In this document: piece after piece, positions 24,057 through 32,597 of the stretch
How the letters are laid out: each line of letters opens with the position of its first letter
Position numbering within the stretch: position 1 is the stretch's first letter
Source: Shewanella sp. Isolate13
GTDB taxonomy: Bacteria; Pseudomonadota; Gammaproteobacteria; Enterobacterales; Shewanellaceae
Reading direction: 5' to 3'
DNA length: 64,000 nt
NCBI RefSeq assembly: GCF_022398325.1
Contig: NZ_JAKEVD010000022.1
Location: 1 to 64,000, forward strand
Made by a program: the position numbers and the translations under genes
The notes under the pieces: generated by a model
Told to the model about the DNA's origin: nothing
The model's database searches: none
Seen by the model: only the letters and a program-made list of their open reading frames with translations

Positions 24057-24305
24057 TTACAAGTCATGGATGTTTACCGAAATCGTTTCTTCATTTTCTC
24101 GCTCCGCAGCAAGAGATAACAATTCTAAATCTTCAAGACGATCCATAAGTAACTCATAAGCTTCTGCTGGTACACAATAAAATGCTGGCTCATTTCTGTT
24201 CAGAACAGCAACTGCTTCGCCATATGCACTTGAGGCAACTTTCATTGGATTAGCTTTAAACTCGGTAATACTTGCTGCTACATCAGCTAAAATTCTTGTC
24301 GTCAT
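24057..24305 (-). CDS. Orphan RelB/StbD-type (Phd family) antitoxin
   Basis: 82 residues: TTRILADVAASITEFKANP, AVAVLNRNEPAFYCVPAEAY, then an acidic helical tail ending ISVNIHDL. It is intact and closely related in pattern to the disrupted antitoxin at 19237. In normal stbDE pairs the toxin starts inside the antitoxin end. That ATG is still present (24063-24061, MTCKL), but the frame then leaves the family and stops after 17 codons. The toxin has been lost, leaving a solitary antitoxin that might still neutralise related RelE-type toxins. Confidence 0.85.
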   Translation of the reverse strand: MTTRILADVAASITEFKANPMKVASSAYGEAVAVLNRNEPAFYCVPAEAYELLMDRLEDLELLSLAAERENEETISVNIHDL

Positions 24306-24666
24306 AGCGGTCTCTAATTAAGTTGTTTATTCGGTCATTATGGCGTGTCATTGTGGCTTGGAGAAGTGAACAGTGTGATTTGTTACATTCGACGTTGCAG
24401 GTTTATCGTTATGTTTGTTTAGGAAGCAAGCTACCTAATTCGATAGAACACCCTAGGTCGTTACATCTAGAACTGCTATTTGCTCCACAACTCCACGCTA
24501 GCCTTCAAATGCTAGGTTAAAATAACGTGTAAAAATTAACGTATAAGGTATACGTGGTAGTTTGGCATAACATGTAAAACCTAATAGGTTAAAAAATCAT
24601 TCAAAAATTAACCTATCATGTTTTAATGTCACTCTTGATAACCTAATTTTTTCAAAAGTTGTTAAC
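24306..24666. other. Intergenic region with AACCTA words
   Basis: No gene is seen. AACCTAATAGGTT (24578-24590) is an interrupted palindrome, and related words TTAACCTAT and ATAACCTA follow within 60 nt. The cluster lies between two converging loci; its function is unknown. Confidence 0.4.
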
Positions 24667-25200
24667 TCATTGGTTAAACAGTCTTTCTATCGTTTTCATT
24701 GGCAGAAACATGCGAACGCGTCCATTATGTTCACACAATACTTCAAAGCCAAATTTTGTATAGAATGCCTGTGCTGGATCAGTGAGGCAGTCCACCACAA
24801 TAGCATATGCTCTCATATGTTGGTTAACCTCCCAAAGGTACTTCAGTGCTCGGATTAAACTGATTTTCCCTAGCCCTGAGCCGTGAAATTCCTTATGCAC
24901 GGCTAATTGAGCTAAAAGAAACACTGGAATTGGGTATCGAGGAAGCTTCTTTGCGAGTTGCGCAGGTAAGGTTTCTCGACTGATTGAGCTAGGCGCAACA
25001 CTGTAAAATGCGCATATTGCAAACTTCTGATTAAGCAATGGCTGAGCACTCGGTAGGATCATAGTTCGACTAATGCCTGCTTCCATATGCTTTGCTGCTT
25101 GAGTTTTGATAAATGTATTTAGCTCTTGCTCACCACAGTCGAATGAGTTGCGGTCGTGATATGATTTACTCAGTTCTACGAACTCTTTGCCCCAACTCAC
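24667..25200 (-). CDS. tacT: TacT-type GNAT acetyltransferase toxin
   Basis: 177-residue GNAT protein with the toxin-family signature: FDCGEQELNTFIKTQAAKH near residue 20, ICAFYSVAPSSI, the acetyl-CoA loop AVHKEFHGSGLGKISLI (about 101-117), VVDCLTDPAQAFYTKFGFE and a final MFLPMKTI. TacT toxins acetylate the amino group of charged tRNAs and stop translation. The start overlaps the DUF1778 antitoxin by ATGA, and both genes look intact. This differs from the DUF1778 remnant at 17.2 kb, which has lost its toxin. Confidence 0.92.
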   Translation of the reverse strand: MSWGKEFVELSKSYHDRNSFDCGEQELNTFIKTQAAKHMEAGISRTMILPSAQPLLNQKFAICAFYSVAPSSISRETLPAQLAKKLPRYPIPVFLLAQLAVHKEFHGSGLGKISLIRALKYLWEVNQHMRAYAIVVDCLTDPAQAFYTKFGFEVLCEHNGRVRMFLPMKTIERLFNQ

Positions 25201-25466
25201 TTGATACCACTCTCATCTGTGAATTTTACAGCTGCCAACAAAGCTTGATTTGGCGCTTTTGCCTTGTCACAAGCAGCTATAAATGTGTCGAAGATATTAT
25301 CTTGAACCACGATTTTTTCGTGCTCTTCAATTACCTGTGTTGCATCTTCGTCCATAAGCCTAACGATATATTCAGTTAAACTTTTCAGACCAAGCAATGC
25401 TGACGCTTTTTCAGCTTTCGCCTTTATTTCTTCATCAAGACGGATATCTAAACGTGCTGTTGCCAT
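25197..25466 (-). CDS. tacA: TacA-type DUF1778 antitoxin
   Basis: 89 residues: an N-terminal ribbon-helix-helix (TARLDIRLDEEIKAKAEKAS, LGLKSLTEYIV) and a C-terminal toxin-neutralising tail (IFDTFIAACDKAKAPNQAL). GGAGG lies a few nt before the ATG. It should repress the operon with TacT through TACGGA repeats located immediately upstream of the start. Confidence 0.92.
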   Translation of the reverse strand: MATARLDIRLDEEIKAKAEKASALLGLKSLTEYIVRLMDEDATQVIEEHEKIVVQDNIFDTFIAACDKAKAPNQALLAAVKFTDESGIK

Positions 25467-25479
25467 AACTCCTCCAGTG

Positions 25480-25555
25480 TACGGACGTATTCCGTAACAT
25501 CAGAAATTATAATTCAAATAATGATTACATTCAATTTGTACGGAAAGATTACGGA
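25480..25555 (-). promoter_or_regulatory. TACGGA repeats, probable TacAT operator
   Basis: An inverted pair TACGGA-N5-TCCGTA (25480-25496) lies right behind the antitoxin start, and a direct pair of TACGGA, also with 5-nt spacing, lies at 25539-25555. Ribbon-helix-helix antitoxins bind such short spaced half-sites, so autoregulation is likely. Confidence 0.65.
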
Positions 25556-25653
25556 TTTAAAAAGTAATGATTTCGATGCGATACTGAGACACGTAAATTG
25601 GTCGGGAGCTGAGTTCAGATAATTTTTAGTGTGGCAAAGGCACAGCTGTTACT

Positions 25654-25790
25654 TCAGGAAGTCTTCTCGATATAGGGCGCATCAATTTCAAATATTAGAC
25701 GGGGAGCATTGTGGCCTAGCATTTGAGATCCGTATAGCCGGGAGCATGTGGTGCAATACTGCTGTCGTATGCCGACTCCTGATCGGCCAG
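25654..25790 (-). pseudogene. Relic of a tyrosine integrase C-terminus
   Basis: On the minus strand one frame reads RHTTAVLHHML and, after a frameshift, another reads SQMLGHNAPRLIFEIDAPYI. These align with RHTAAVLHIAA and SQMLGHSDTRLLFDVYAPYV of the integrase at 3685-4851. The catalytic Tyr is replaced by Asp. Only about 45 residues of the protein remain. It is a trace of a second, related integration event. Confidence 0.8.
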
Positions 25791-26445
25791 CATATCGATG
25801 CCGAGCATATCGGTCATGATATTGACACCGACGGGAGGGAACGGGTCGGCAATGATGGCTAAAAAGGCGCATCGATATTAACGGCTAACTTGATGCGCCA
25901 TTTCTCCATCAACATAGCGGGTTTTACCGCTGATACGTGGTTACTTTCAGCCGTATAAGCGGCAGTGAGCGTGAGTGTTATCGCTTTTTCATCTCAGTCT
26001 ACACTGTCTCAAAGGCACTGAAATCGACCGTTTTCAGTCTCATGCAGATGGGGCAGGGCGCAGAAAATCCTTAAATCTAAAGGGAAATGGCGGCATTTTC
26101 GTTGTTCGGTAAAATAGCGCTAACCATTCCCCTTATTTTTTAATGTTTATTTTCAATTGCTTATTTTGTTGTGGCGTGGTGGGTGGGGGACGTTTTTCAG
26201 TGCAATAGGCAGACTCATAATCACATCATAAAGTGATGAGAATCAGTGTGTAATCGACTCAAAGCGCTGCGTATATGGATCATAAGCAAACTATGCTCGA
26301 GATCTTATTGAGCAACATTGTTATTTCGGTACGTTCATCACTCGCCAATAAACTGGGCCGGTTAATCCGCAAATGACAGCGAGGGAGCTGAACATCTCGA
26401 GGCGATTTCGAGTGGAAGTGACTGCCTTTCATGGGGGACTTTAGG
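25791..26445. other. Non-coding stretch past the integrase relic
   Basis: No gene is visible. A stem of 8 bp (GGCGCATC and GATGCGCC, 25866-25899) with an 18-nt loop is the only clear structure. The sequence may be decayed integrase or attachment-site DNA. Confidence 0.4.
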
Positions 26446-26539
26446 GTCATTAATGACTTAAAAACCTCTTTAATGTGTTATATTGGGTTCATTAAGTCCG
26501 TTTTTTGTATGTTAATGTGTCATTATTGGTTCAATAATG
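26446..26539 (+). promoter_or_regulatory. Palindromes upstream of the HTH regulator
   Basis: GTCATTAATGAC (26446-26457) is a perfect palindrome, and CATTATTG-GTT-CAATAATG (26521-26539) has perfect 8-bp arms. Both lie within 190 nt of the HTH gene and are candidate autoregulatory sites. Confidence 0.5.
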
Positions 26540-26626
26540 GTTGAGCTGATACATCGTGATAAAAAGATCCGCTTCAGTGTCTCTATGTTAGGTTATTTAA
26601 AATCATGAGCGAAGGCAGGCGTAATA

Positions 26627-26989
26627 ATGGAAAAGGTATCTGATAGTATGGGGCGTCCTTCTCTGCGTGCTAAACGCTCAAATATTGACGTTAATGAAAA
26701 AGATGCACTGATGTTGGCAGTGAGCCGTGAGCTGTTAACGGGCCGAAAAACACCAGGGCAAGCACTTAAGTTTTTACGGGTTGAAATGTTATCGGTTAAC
26801 CAAGAACAATATGCACGGATGGTTGGTGTCACACGAAAGATACTCTCTGAAATCGAAGGAGATAAGTCAAAAGCAAATGTTTACGTGCTTAATAAGGTGC
26901 TAAGAGGCGTGGGCCTGTGTGTCTCTATCTTACCCAGAGATAACTATATAAAAGATAAGCTATTCAATGAAGACAACAATCTTGGTTAG
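26627..26989 (+). CDS. HipB-like Xre-family regulator without a HipA partner
   Basis: 120 residues. The centre and C-terminus contain an Xre helix-turn-helix (SVNQEQYARMVGVTRKILSEIE, about 63-84) followed by VYVLNKVLRGVGLCVSILP, the usual beta-strand end of HipB-type antitoxins. About 55 extra N-terminal residues are basic. No hipA or other toxin gene follows; the next 770 nt are non-coding. It is either a solitary regulator or the survivor of a toxin-antitoxin pair. Palindromes upstream suggest it represses itself. Confidence 0.75.
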   Translation: MEKVSDSMGRPSLRAKRSNIDVNEKDALMLAVSRELLTGRKTPGQALKFLRVEMLSVNQEQYARMVGVTRKILSEIEGDKSKANVYVLNKVLRGVGLCVSILPRDNYIKDKLFNEDNNLG

Positions 26990-27683
26990 CCTTTGAGTTT
27001 TACGCAATGGTGGGCAAAGAGGGAGGAGTTAAGTGTATTCGGCTAAATCAGGATAATATGTGTTGATGTCATTCTGAACAAAAGGACAGCTTTCCTAAAT
27101 TCGCCATAATTCAGGTTGGTGTTAATTAACGAAGCGAAACCCAAAACTAGCCGACTCAACGCGATTAGATACCAAAAAGCAACAAACGGTGAGCCTTGAG
27201 TCGGTTTATTGCTTACTTAGATTACATCATATTGCGGCGCTGACATGCTCTTCAGGTTAAATCAAAAGTGTTTTTAATTACGTTTAATCACTCAAGTGAA
27301 TAGTACGACTTTGGCAGAGAACTGCTGGAATAGTAAGACTTCTTCCCTAAGCTGTGTAGTCGATTGGCCATGCGCATTTTACCAGAACAGTGCTGTTATC
27401 ATATTGAGCCTGTACTGATTTAATTGCTACCTCCTTCGTGGCTTAACTTGAGATAGTGTTGATATCGTTAACTATGGTCGTTTGCTGCGATTAGTTTATC
27501 AATAAGAAAGTCCCAGGCTTATCGCACTGCGGCTTAAGTTTGCTCGCATTGTTGTAAGTGAAGCAGGGGCAATGGATGGTACATCATCGTTGAAGATGTG
27601 TGCTATTTGCTGCTCCTCTATGATCTTAGGAGTTTAGAGGATAAAATTTAGAGCAAAACGGGTAATTTTTCGTTTAGTACTAG
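26990..27683. other. Gap at the right end of the island
   Basis: No gene is found. A 9-bp inverted repeat (CCGACTCAA at 27151-27159, TTGAGTCGG at 27196-27204) is present. The border of the island should lie between here and the JUMPstart-like element, but no direct repeat matching the 3616-3690 junction could be identified by eye. Confidence 0.45.
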
Positions 27684-27721
27684 CAGTACTTTGGTATTGA
27701 TATATGGTAGTATCTGCTTGG
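27684..27721 (+). promoter_or_regulatory. JUMPstart/ops-like element upstream of the polysaccharide genes
   Basis: CAGTACTTTGGTA (27684-27696) followed by GGTAGTAT (27706-27713) matches the two conserved blocks of JUMPstart elements (CAGTGCTCTGGTA and GGCGGTAG) with nearly the usual spacing, about 80 nt before the dehydratase start. Such elements recruit RfaH for antitermination of long surface-polysaccharide operons. Confidence 0.6.
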
Positions 27722-27791
27722 TTGTATCATCATTTCTTTAGTAATTTAGTAGTCATCTCTTATGAAGCCTTCTTGCCAAATGGAGCAAAAA

Positions 27792-29735
27792 ATGGACTTT
27801 TTGCAATGCTTGTTTTCATTAAAACGAGTGGAAAAACGAATTGTTAGCGTGTTAATTGACTCGTTATTTTTAGTTATCGCGTTTTGGGCGGCAGTACTTG
27901 TCCGTGTTGATGATATCAGTGCGCTGACGAACGGCACATATTGGTTACTGATCGCAAGCGTTGTGCCGCTGAGTATTCTAGGCTTTGCAAAATTAGGCCT
28001 ATATCGTGCGGTACTGCGTTATATGGGATTGCAAGCTCTGAGCGCTATTTTATTGGGCGTCGTCGTCTCTACAGTCAGCTTAGTATTGGCTGCTTATTAT
28101 TTTGATTCACAACTTCCTCGAACCGTACCCGTTATTTACTCCGCATTTGCACTGGTTTTTATTGGTGGCACACGAACCATGGTACGTGCGCTAGTTGGCA
28201 CGGGGATGAAACGTAACGGTGAGCCGGTGATTATTTACGGTGCTGGTGTAAGTGGTCGCCAACTGGTAACGGCGCTAGTACAAAGCCATGAATATTATCC
28301 ATTTGCTTTCGTTGATGATGATAAGTCATTACATGGCACGGTCATTCAAGGTGTACACGTACATTCGCCATCGATTATGCGTAAGCTCATAAGAGAAAAG
28401 CAGGCAACTAAGGTGCTGCTAGCACTGCCTAGCGCGTCGCGTTCGCGCCGAAAAGAGATTTTATTATCATTAGAACAACTCGCTGTGCAGGTACTCACCT
28501 TACCGGCCATGGCCGATCTAGTGAGCGGTAACAAACTTTATAGTGACATTAAAGAAGTCGAAATTGATGATCTTCTAGGCCGCGACAGTGTTAAGCCACG
28601 CGATGATCTGATGACGGCTAATATCCAGAATAAAGTGGTGATGGTGACCGGCGCGGGTGGCTCTATTGGCTCTGAGTTATGTCGACAGATTATTAAGCAA
28701 TCACCAAAGAAACTGGTGTTATTTGAGCTATCTGAGTTTGGGTTATATTCAATCGAGCGAGAGCTTTCAGCTTTGGCTTTAGGGCTCGGGCTAGATGTTG
28801 AAATCTACCCAATGTTGGGTTCTGTACAGCGAGAGAATCGTATACAAGCAGTTATGGAAGCGTTTGAAGTGCAAACGGTTTACCATGCCGCGGCCTATAA
28901 GCATGTGCCGTTAGTTGAACATAACGTAGTAGAAGGTGTGCGCAATAATGTGTTTGGTACCCTTTATACTGCACAAGCGGCAATCGCCGCAAAAGTAGAG
29001 ACATTTGTGCTTATTTCTACGGATAAAGCGGTTCGCCCAACCAATGTGATGGGGACTACAAAGCGATTGGCCGAACTTGCTTTGCAAGCATTAGCAAACG
29101 AATCGCATTCAACACGTTTTTGCATGGTGCGTTTTGGTAATGTGCTTGGTTCATCGGGTTCAGTAGTGCCATTGTTTAGAAAGCAAATTGCTGCTGGTGG
29201 CCCTGTTACGGTAACCCACCCAGAAATTACCCGCTTCTTTATGACGATACCAGAAGCGTCGCAATTGGTGATTCAAGCTGGCGCGATGGGTAAGGGCGGT
29301 GACGTATTTGTTTTAGACATGGGCAGTTCAGTTAAAATCGTTGATCTCGCGGCAAAAATGATCCGCTTAAGTGGCTTTGAAGTTAAAGATGATATTAATC
29401 CTGAGGGGGATATTGATATCGAATTTAGTGGTCTCCGCCCAGGAGAGAAGCTGTATGAAGAGCTGTTAATTGGTGATGATGTGACAGGCACGAACCATGA
29501 GCGGATCATGACAGCGAATGAATCATATCTGCCTTGGCATGAGCTTGAAATCATCCTAAAGCGACTAGATACAGCATGTCATGAGTTTCAGCATGAAGCG
29601 ATCAGGGAGATCCTACTGAGTGCACCTACCGGGTTTAATCCTACTGATGGCATATGCGATTTAGTTTGGCAACAACGTGAAGGTGAGCGTCAGCAGAGTA
29701 GCAAAGATGAAAATGTGCTTTCTATCGTTTCTTAA
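27792..29735 (+). CDS. wbpM: Membrane UDP-GlcNAc 4,6-dehydratase, WbpM/CapD/FlaA1 family
   Basis: The frame opens at 27762, but GGAG lies 6 nt before the ATG at 27792, giving about 647 residues. Four membrane segments occupy roughly the first 130 residues, then a cryptic Rossmann domain (YGAGVSGRQLV) and a catalytic SDR domain with TGAGGSIGSELCRQ, YHAAAYKHVPLVE, STDKAV and NVMGTTKRLAE. The Met replacing the usual Tyr of YxxxK is typical of the WbpM branch. It makes UDP-4-keto-6-deoxy-GlcNAc, the likely substrate for the SDR at 739-1656, with the island now lying between the two. A terminator follows. Confidence 0.92.
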   Translation: MDFLQCLFSLKRVEKRIVSVLIDSLFLVIAFWAAVLVRVDDISALTNGTYWLLIASVVPLSILGFAKLGLYRAVLRYMGLQALSAILLGVVVSTVSLVLAAYYFDSQLPRTVPVIYSAFALVFIGGTRTMVRALVGTGMKRNGEPVIIYGAGVSGRQLVTALVQSHEYYPFAFVDDDKSLHGTVIQGVHVHSPSIMRKLIREKQATKVLLALPSASRSRRKEILLSLEQLAVQVLTLPAMADLVSGNKLYSDIKEVEIDDLLGRDSVKPRDDLMTANIQNKVVMVTGAGGSIGSELCRQIIKQSPKKLVLFELSEFGLYSIERELSALALGLGLDVEIYPMLGSVQRENRIQAVMEAFEVQTVYHAAAYKHVPLVEHNVVEGVRNNVFGTLYTAQAAIAAKVETFVLISTDKAVRPTNVMGTTKRLAELALQALANESHSTRFCMVRFGNVLGSSGSVVPLFRKQIAAGGPVTVTHPEITRFFMTIPEASQLVIQAGAMGKGGDVFVLDMGSSVKIVDLAAKMIRLSGFEVKDDINPEGDIDIEFSGLRPGEKLYEELLIGDDVTGTNHERIMTANESYLPWHELEIILKRLDTACHEFQHEAIREILLSAPTGFNPTDGICDLVWQQREGERQQSSKDENVLSIVS

Positions 29736-29755
29736 ATTAACGGTTTGAACATAGC

Positions 29756-29790
29756 AAAGCCAGCTCATTGAGTTGGCTTTGTTGCTTTTT
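29756..29790 (+). terminator. Terminator after the WbpM-type gene
   Basis: AAAGCCAGCT (29756-29765) pairs with AGTTGGCTTT (29771-29780) with one G-T pair, followed shortly by GTTGCTTTTT. Transcription of the dehydratase is probably separated from rmlA; a TATAAT box at 29894-29899 could start the next unit. Confidence 0.7.
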
Positions 29791-29913
29791 GGCGGAATGA
29801 TTTAATTGCTGAGGCCTATCTTGTGCTCGTACTGTATTAAACGTTTTTGTCTATTTGGCCTATCCTACAGAATACTGTTTCAAACATGTATTTTATAATA
29901 TGTTTAATTACGA

Positions 29914-30816
29914 GTGTTGACCTTGAGAATTACCGCTAATAGCCAAGCTATTACCAAAGGGATTGTGTTAGCTGGTGGGACGGGTTCACGTCTTTACCCT
30001 ATTACGCGAGGAGTGTCTAAACAGCTGCTCCCCGTTTACGATAAACCGATGATCTATTATCCTCTGTCGGTGTTAATGCTTGCCGGAATTCGGGATGTGT
30101 TGATTATTACCACGCCAGAGGAGCAGATGCTGTTTCAGCGTCTGCTCGGTGATGGTAGTGATTTTGGCATTCACCTGTCTTTTGCTGTTCAAGCGAAACC
30201 CGAAGGCATTGCTCAAGCGTTTGTGATTGCGGAAGACTTCATTGGTAACGATAATGTCAGCCTTATACTTGGCGATAATATCTTTTATGGTCAAGGCTTT
30301 AGTGAAGCTTTAAAGGCTGCGGCTAATAAGCAATCTGGCGCCACTATATTGGCGTATCAGGTACAGCAACCTGAGCGATTCGGTGTAGTAGAATTTGATC
30401 ATTCATTTAACGCTGTATCTATTGAAGAAAAGCCCACTCAGCCCAAGTCTAACTGGGCGGTAACTGGACTCTATTTTTATGATAACCGTGTTATTGAAAT
30501 CGCTAAAGGCTTAAGTCTATCCTCTCGTGGCGAGTTAGAAGTTACAGAAATTAATCAAGCTTATTTAGACCAAGGTCTGCTTCAGATTGAGCTGCTCGGT
30601 CGCGGTTTTGCTTGGTTAGATACCGGCACTTTTGACAGTCTGCAGCAAGCCTCCTCTTTTGTGCAAACCATCGAAACGGTGCAAGGTTTGAAAATCGCCT
30701 GTTTAGAAGAGATTGGTTGGCGAAGTGGTTGGTTATCTGATGGCGATATTGAGCGTCTTGCACTGCCTATGCTGGGTAATAGTTATGGGCAGTATTTGCT
30801 ATCTTTAATTGAATGA
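29914..30816 (+). CDS. rmlA: Glucose-1-phosphate thymidylyltransferase
   Basis: 300 residues from a GTG start. No ATG is available, and TTG codons at 29917 and 29923 are alternatives. After a 15-residue extension the standard beginning [17 protein letters not shown] and [17 protein letters not shown] appear, then [35 protein letters not shown] and [14 protein letters not shown]. It makes dTDP-glucose from dTTP and Glc-1-P, the first step to dTDP-L-rhamnose. rmlB follows after a 311-nt repeat-filled gap. Confidence 0.95.
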   Translation: MLTLRITANSQAITKGIVLAGGTGSRLYPITRGVSKQLLPVYDKPMIYYPLSVLMLAGIRDVLIITTPEEQMLFQRLLGDGSDFGIHLSFAVQAKPEGIAQAFVIAEDFIGNDNVSLILGDNIFYGQGFSEALKAAANKQSGATILAYQVQQPERFGVVEFDHSFNAVSIEEKPTQPKSNWAVTGLYFYDNRVIEIAKGLSLSSRGELEVTEINQAYLDQGLLQIELLGRGFAWLDTGTFDSLQQASSFVQTIETVQGLKIACLEEIGWRSGWLSDGDIERLALPMLGNSYGQYLLSLIE

Positions 30817-31127
30817 ACAAAGAGGGTTCTAGGTCAAAGCTATGAAGATCCTAGCCCCTAGGAAAAGCAAAGACTAATAAGCAACAGCTGGAAAGTGCTA
30901 CAAGGTCAAAGGTGCTACTGTTTTGCTTTTGATTTTCTAGTAGGCCGAAGGCCGTCCTCGGAGCGAAGCGTCCTAGCGTATTGTTTTAAAGTAGGTCGGC
31001 ATTTATGCCGTCAGTTGTTTTGGGTTTGTAAGTGATGTTGAAGGGCTAAAGCCCAACCTACAAATATACTGTAGGTATGTGCTTGTGCCATAGTTTTTAG
31101 CTTTAATCTTATTTTGGTTGGTAGTAA
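30817..31127. repeat. Mosaic palindromic intergenic repeats (rmlA-rmlB gap)
   Basis: Contains the CTAG(C/T)AGGCCGAAGGCC module at about 30938-30975 with GGAGCGAAGCGTCCTAG. It also contains a two-hairpin element at 30991-31061: outer GTAGGT/ACCTAC, inner CGGCATTTATGCCG and GGGCTAAAGCCC. The latter recurs at 61782-61849. Confidence 0.85.
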
Positions 31128-32162
31128 ATGGGTAGAGTTATTTTAATCACCGGTGGGGCTGGGTTTATTGGTTCTGCGTTAGTACGATTTTTAATTGAAA
31201 ATACAAATTGCTTTGTGGTCAATTATGACAAATTAACCTATGCCAGTAATTTAGAGTCTTTAGCGAGTATCGAGTCTTCTAATCGCTATCACTTCGTACA
31301 TGGTGATATTTGCGATAAAGTGCAGCTCACCAGTATATTAAGTCAGTTTACTCCGGATATTATCATGCACTTGGCTGCCGAGAGTCACGTTGACCGTTCA
31401 ATTGATGGGCCTGCTGACTTTATGCAAACGAATATCATAGGTACCTATACCCTGCTTGAGGCTTGTCGTGAATACTACTCTTCGCTGAAAGACGAGAAAA
31501 AATATGGGTTTCGTTTTCACCACATTTCAACAGATGAGGTATATGGTGATCTAGCAGAGGGTGAACTGTTTACCGAGAAGTCCAGTTATGCTCCTAGTTC
31601 CCCTTATTCAGCCAGCAAGGCGGCTTCGGATCATTTAGTTCGAGCTTGGTATAGAACTTACGGTCTCCCTGTGGTTTTATCCAATTGCTCAAACAACTAT
31701 GGCCCTTTCCAGCATAACGAAAAGCTCATTCCTCAAACCATCATGAATGCGCTAATTGGTAAACCTATTCCTATTTACGGTAATGGCTTACAAGTCAGAG
31801 ATTGGTTATACGTTGAAGATCATGTTAGAGCGCTTTATAGCGTCTTGTGTGATGGTGAGATAGGGGAAACCTACAACATCGGTGGTAATTGTGAAAAACG
31901 TAATATCGATGTTGTAAACACCATTTGTGAGCTATTGGAAAAACTCGTTCCGGGCAATGTTAACTCACTGGCTGCTAGTGGTAATGCCCTCGGGTTTAAA
32001 AGCTTAATTACTTATGTAGACGATAGACCAGGGCATGACGTTCGTTATGCGATTGATTCGAATAAGATCCAACGTGAATTAGGTTGGAAGCCTATTGAGT
32101 CTTTTGAATCAGGTGTTAGGAAGACGATAGCGTGGTATGTAAATGAGGCCGGTAAAGTCTAA
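31128..32162 (+). CDS. rmlB: dTDP-glucose 4,6-dehydratase
   Basis: 344 residues. It has the Rossmann motif [39 protein letters not shown], the catalytic segment STDEVYGDL (Thr-Asp-Glu), Y-x3-K in [21 protein letters not shown] and [12 protein letters not shown] near the end. All are standard for RmlB. It converts dTDP-glucose to dTDP-4-keto-6-deoxyglucose. Flanked on both sides by mosaic repeats rather than by tightly packed operon neighbours. Confidence 0.96.
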   Translation: MGRVILITGGAGFIGSALVRFLIENTNCFVVNYDKLTYASNLESLASIESSNRYHFVHGDICDKVQLTSILSQFTPDIIMHLAAESHVDRSIDGPADFMQTNIIGTYTLLEACREYYSSLKDEKKYGFRFHHISTDEVYGDLAEGELFTEKSSYAPSSPYSASKAASDHLVRAWYRTYGLPVVLSNCSNNYGPFQHNEKLIPQTIMNALIGKPIPIYGNGLQVRDWLYVEDHVRALYSVLCDGEIGETYNIGGNCEKRNIDVVNTICELLEKLVPGNVNSLAASGNALGFKSLITYVDDRPGHDVRYAIDSNKIQRELGWKPIESFESGVRKTIAWYVNEAGKV

Positions 32163-32594
32163 GACGGTACAAGCAGAGAAGGAAAAGCGAAACGGCCTGT
32201 GGCCTGACGGTATACGGAACGTTTGCAGGCTCGCTTACGGAACGCTTTGCTGACTTTTCAGGCTGAAAAGTGCACAGTACTTTTAGGGCGTAACTTCGTC
32301 ACCGGGAGAACGTCGCTACGCTCCTTCTAGGTTCTAGGGAAAGTGAGGCCAACTTACATAAAGAAAGTTCTAGAGAAAGCTAAGACGATTAAAAGCTGGT
32401 AAAGCAGGAAAGCAACGAAGTGGACGTTTAGGGGCTTTGTTTTCTGCTTCCCTTGCAGGCCGGAGAGCGCTCTAGCAGTGAGCCTGCGAACGTCCTAGGC
32501 TCTAGAACCTGATTAGCTTTTACAAATGTGAGTCCATAACAAGACTTTGTTGTTATTGAGTGTTATTTTACACCGACAATATTTTGCTGGTTTT
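32163..32594. repeat. Mosaic palindromic intergenic repeats (rmlB-ugd gap)
   Basis: Modules seen: CGGCCTGTGGCCTGACGG with TACGGAACG (from about 32193), TTCGTCACCGGGAGAACG followed by TCGCTACGCTCCTTCTAGG (about 32296-32335), CTAGAGAAAGC, AGGCCGGAGAGCGCTC (about 32457) and a final CTAGGCTCTAG. The frame from TTG 32547 is judged non-coding up to the ugd start. Confidence 0.85.
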
Positions 32595-32597
32595 ATG

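Noticed and set aside
25866..25899. Integron attC site
   Set aside because: The stem GGCGCATC/GATGCGCC lacks a correct GTTRRRY and RYYYAAC pair, and no integron integrase is present.
3616..27700. Exact attachment-site direct repeats of the island
   Set aside because: No convincing pair of direct repeats could be found by eye between the glmM end and the region before wbpM.
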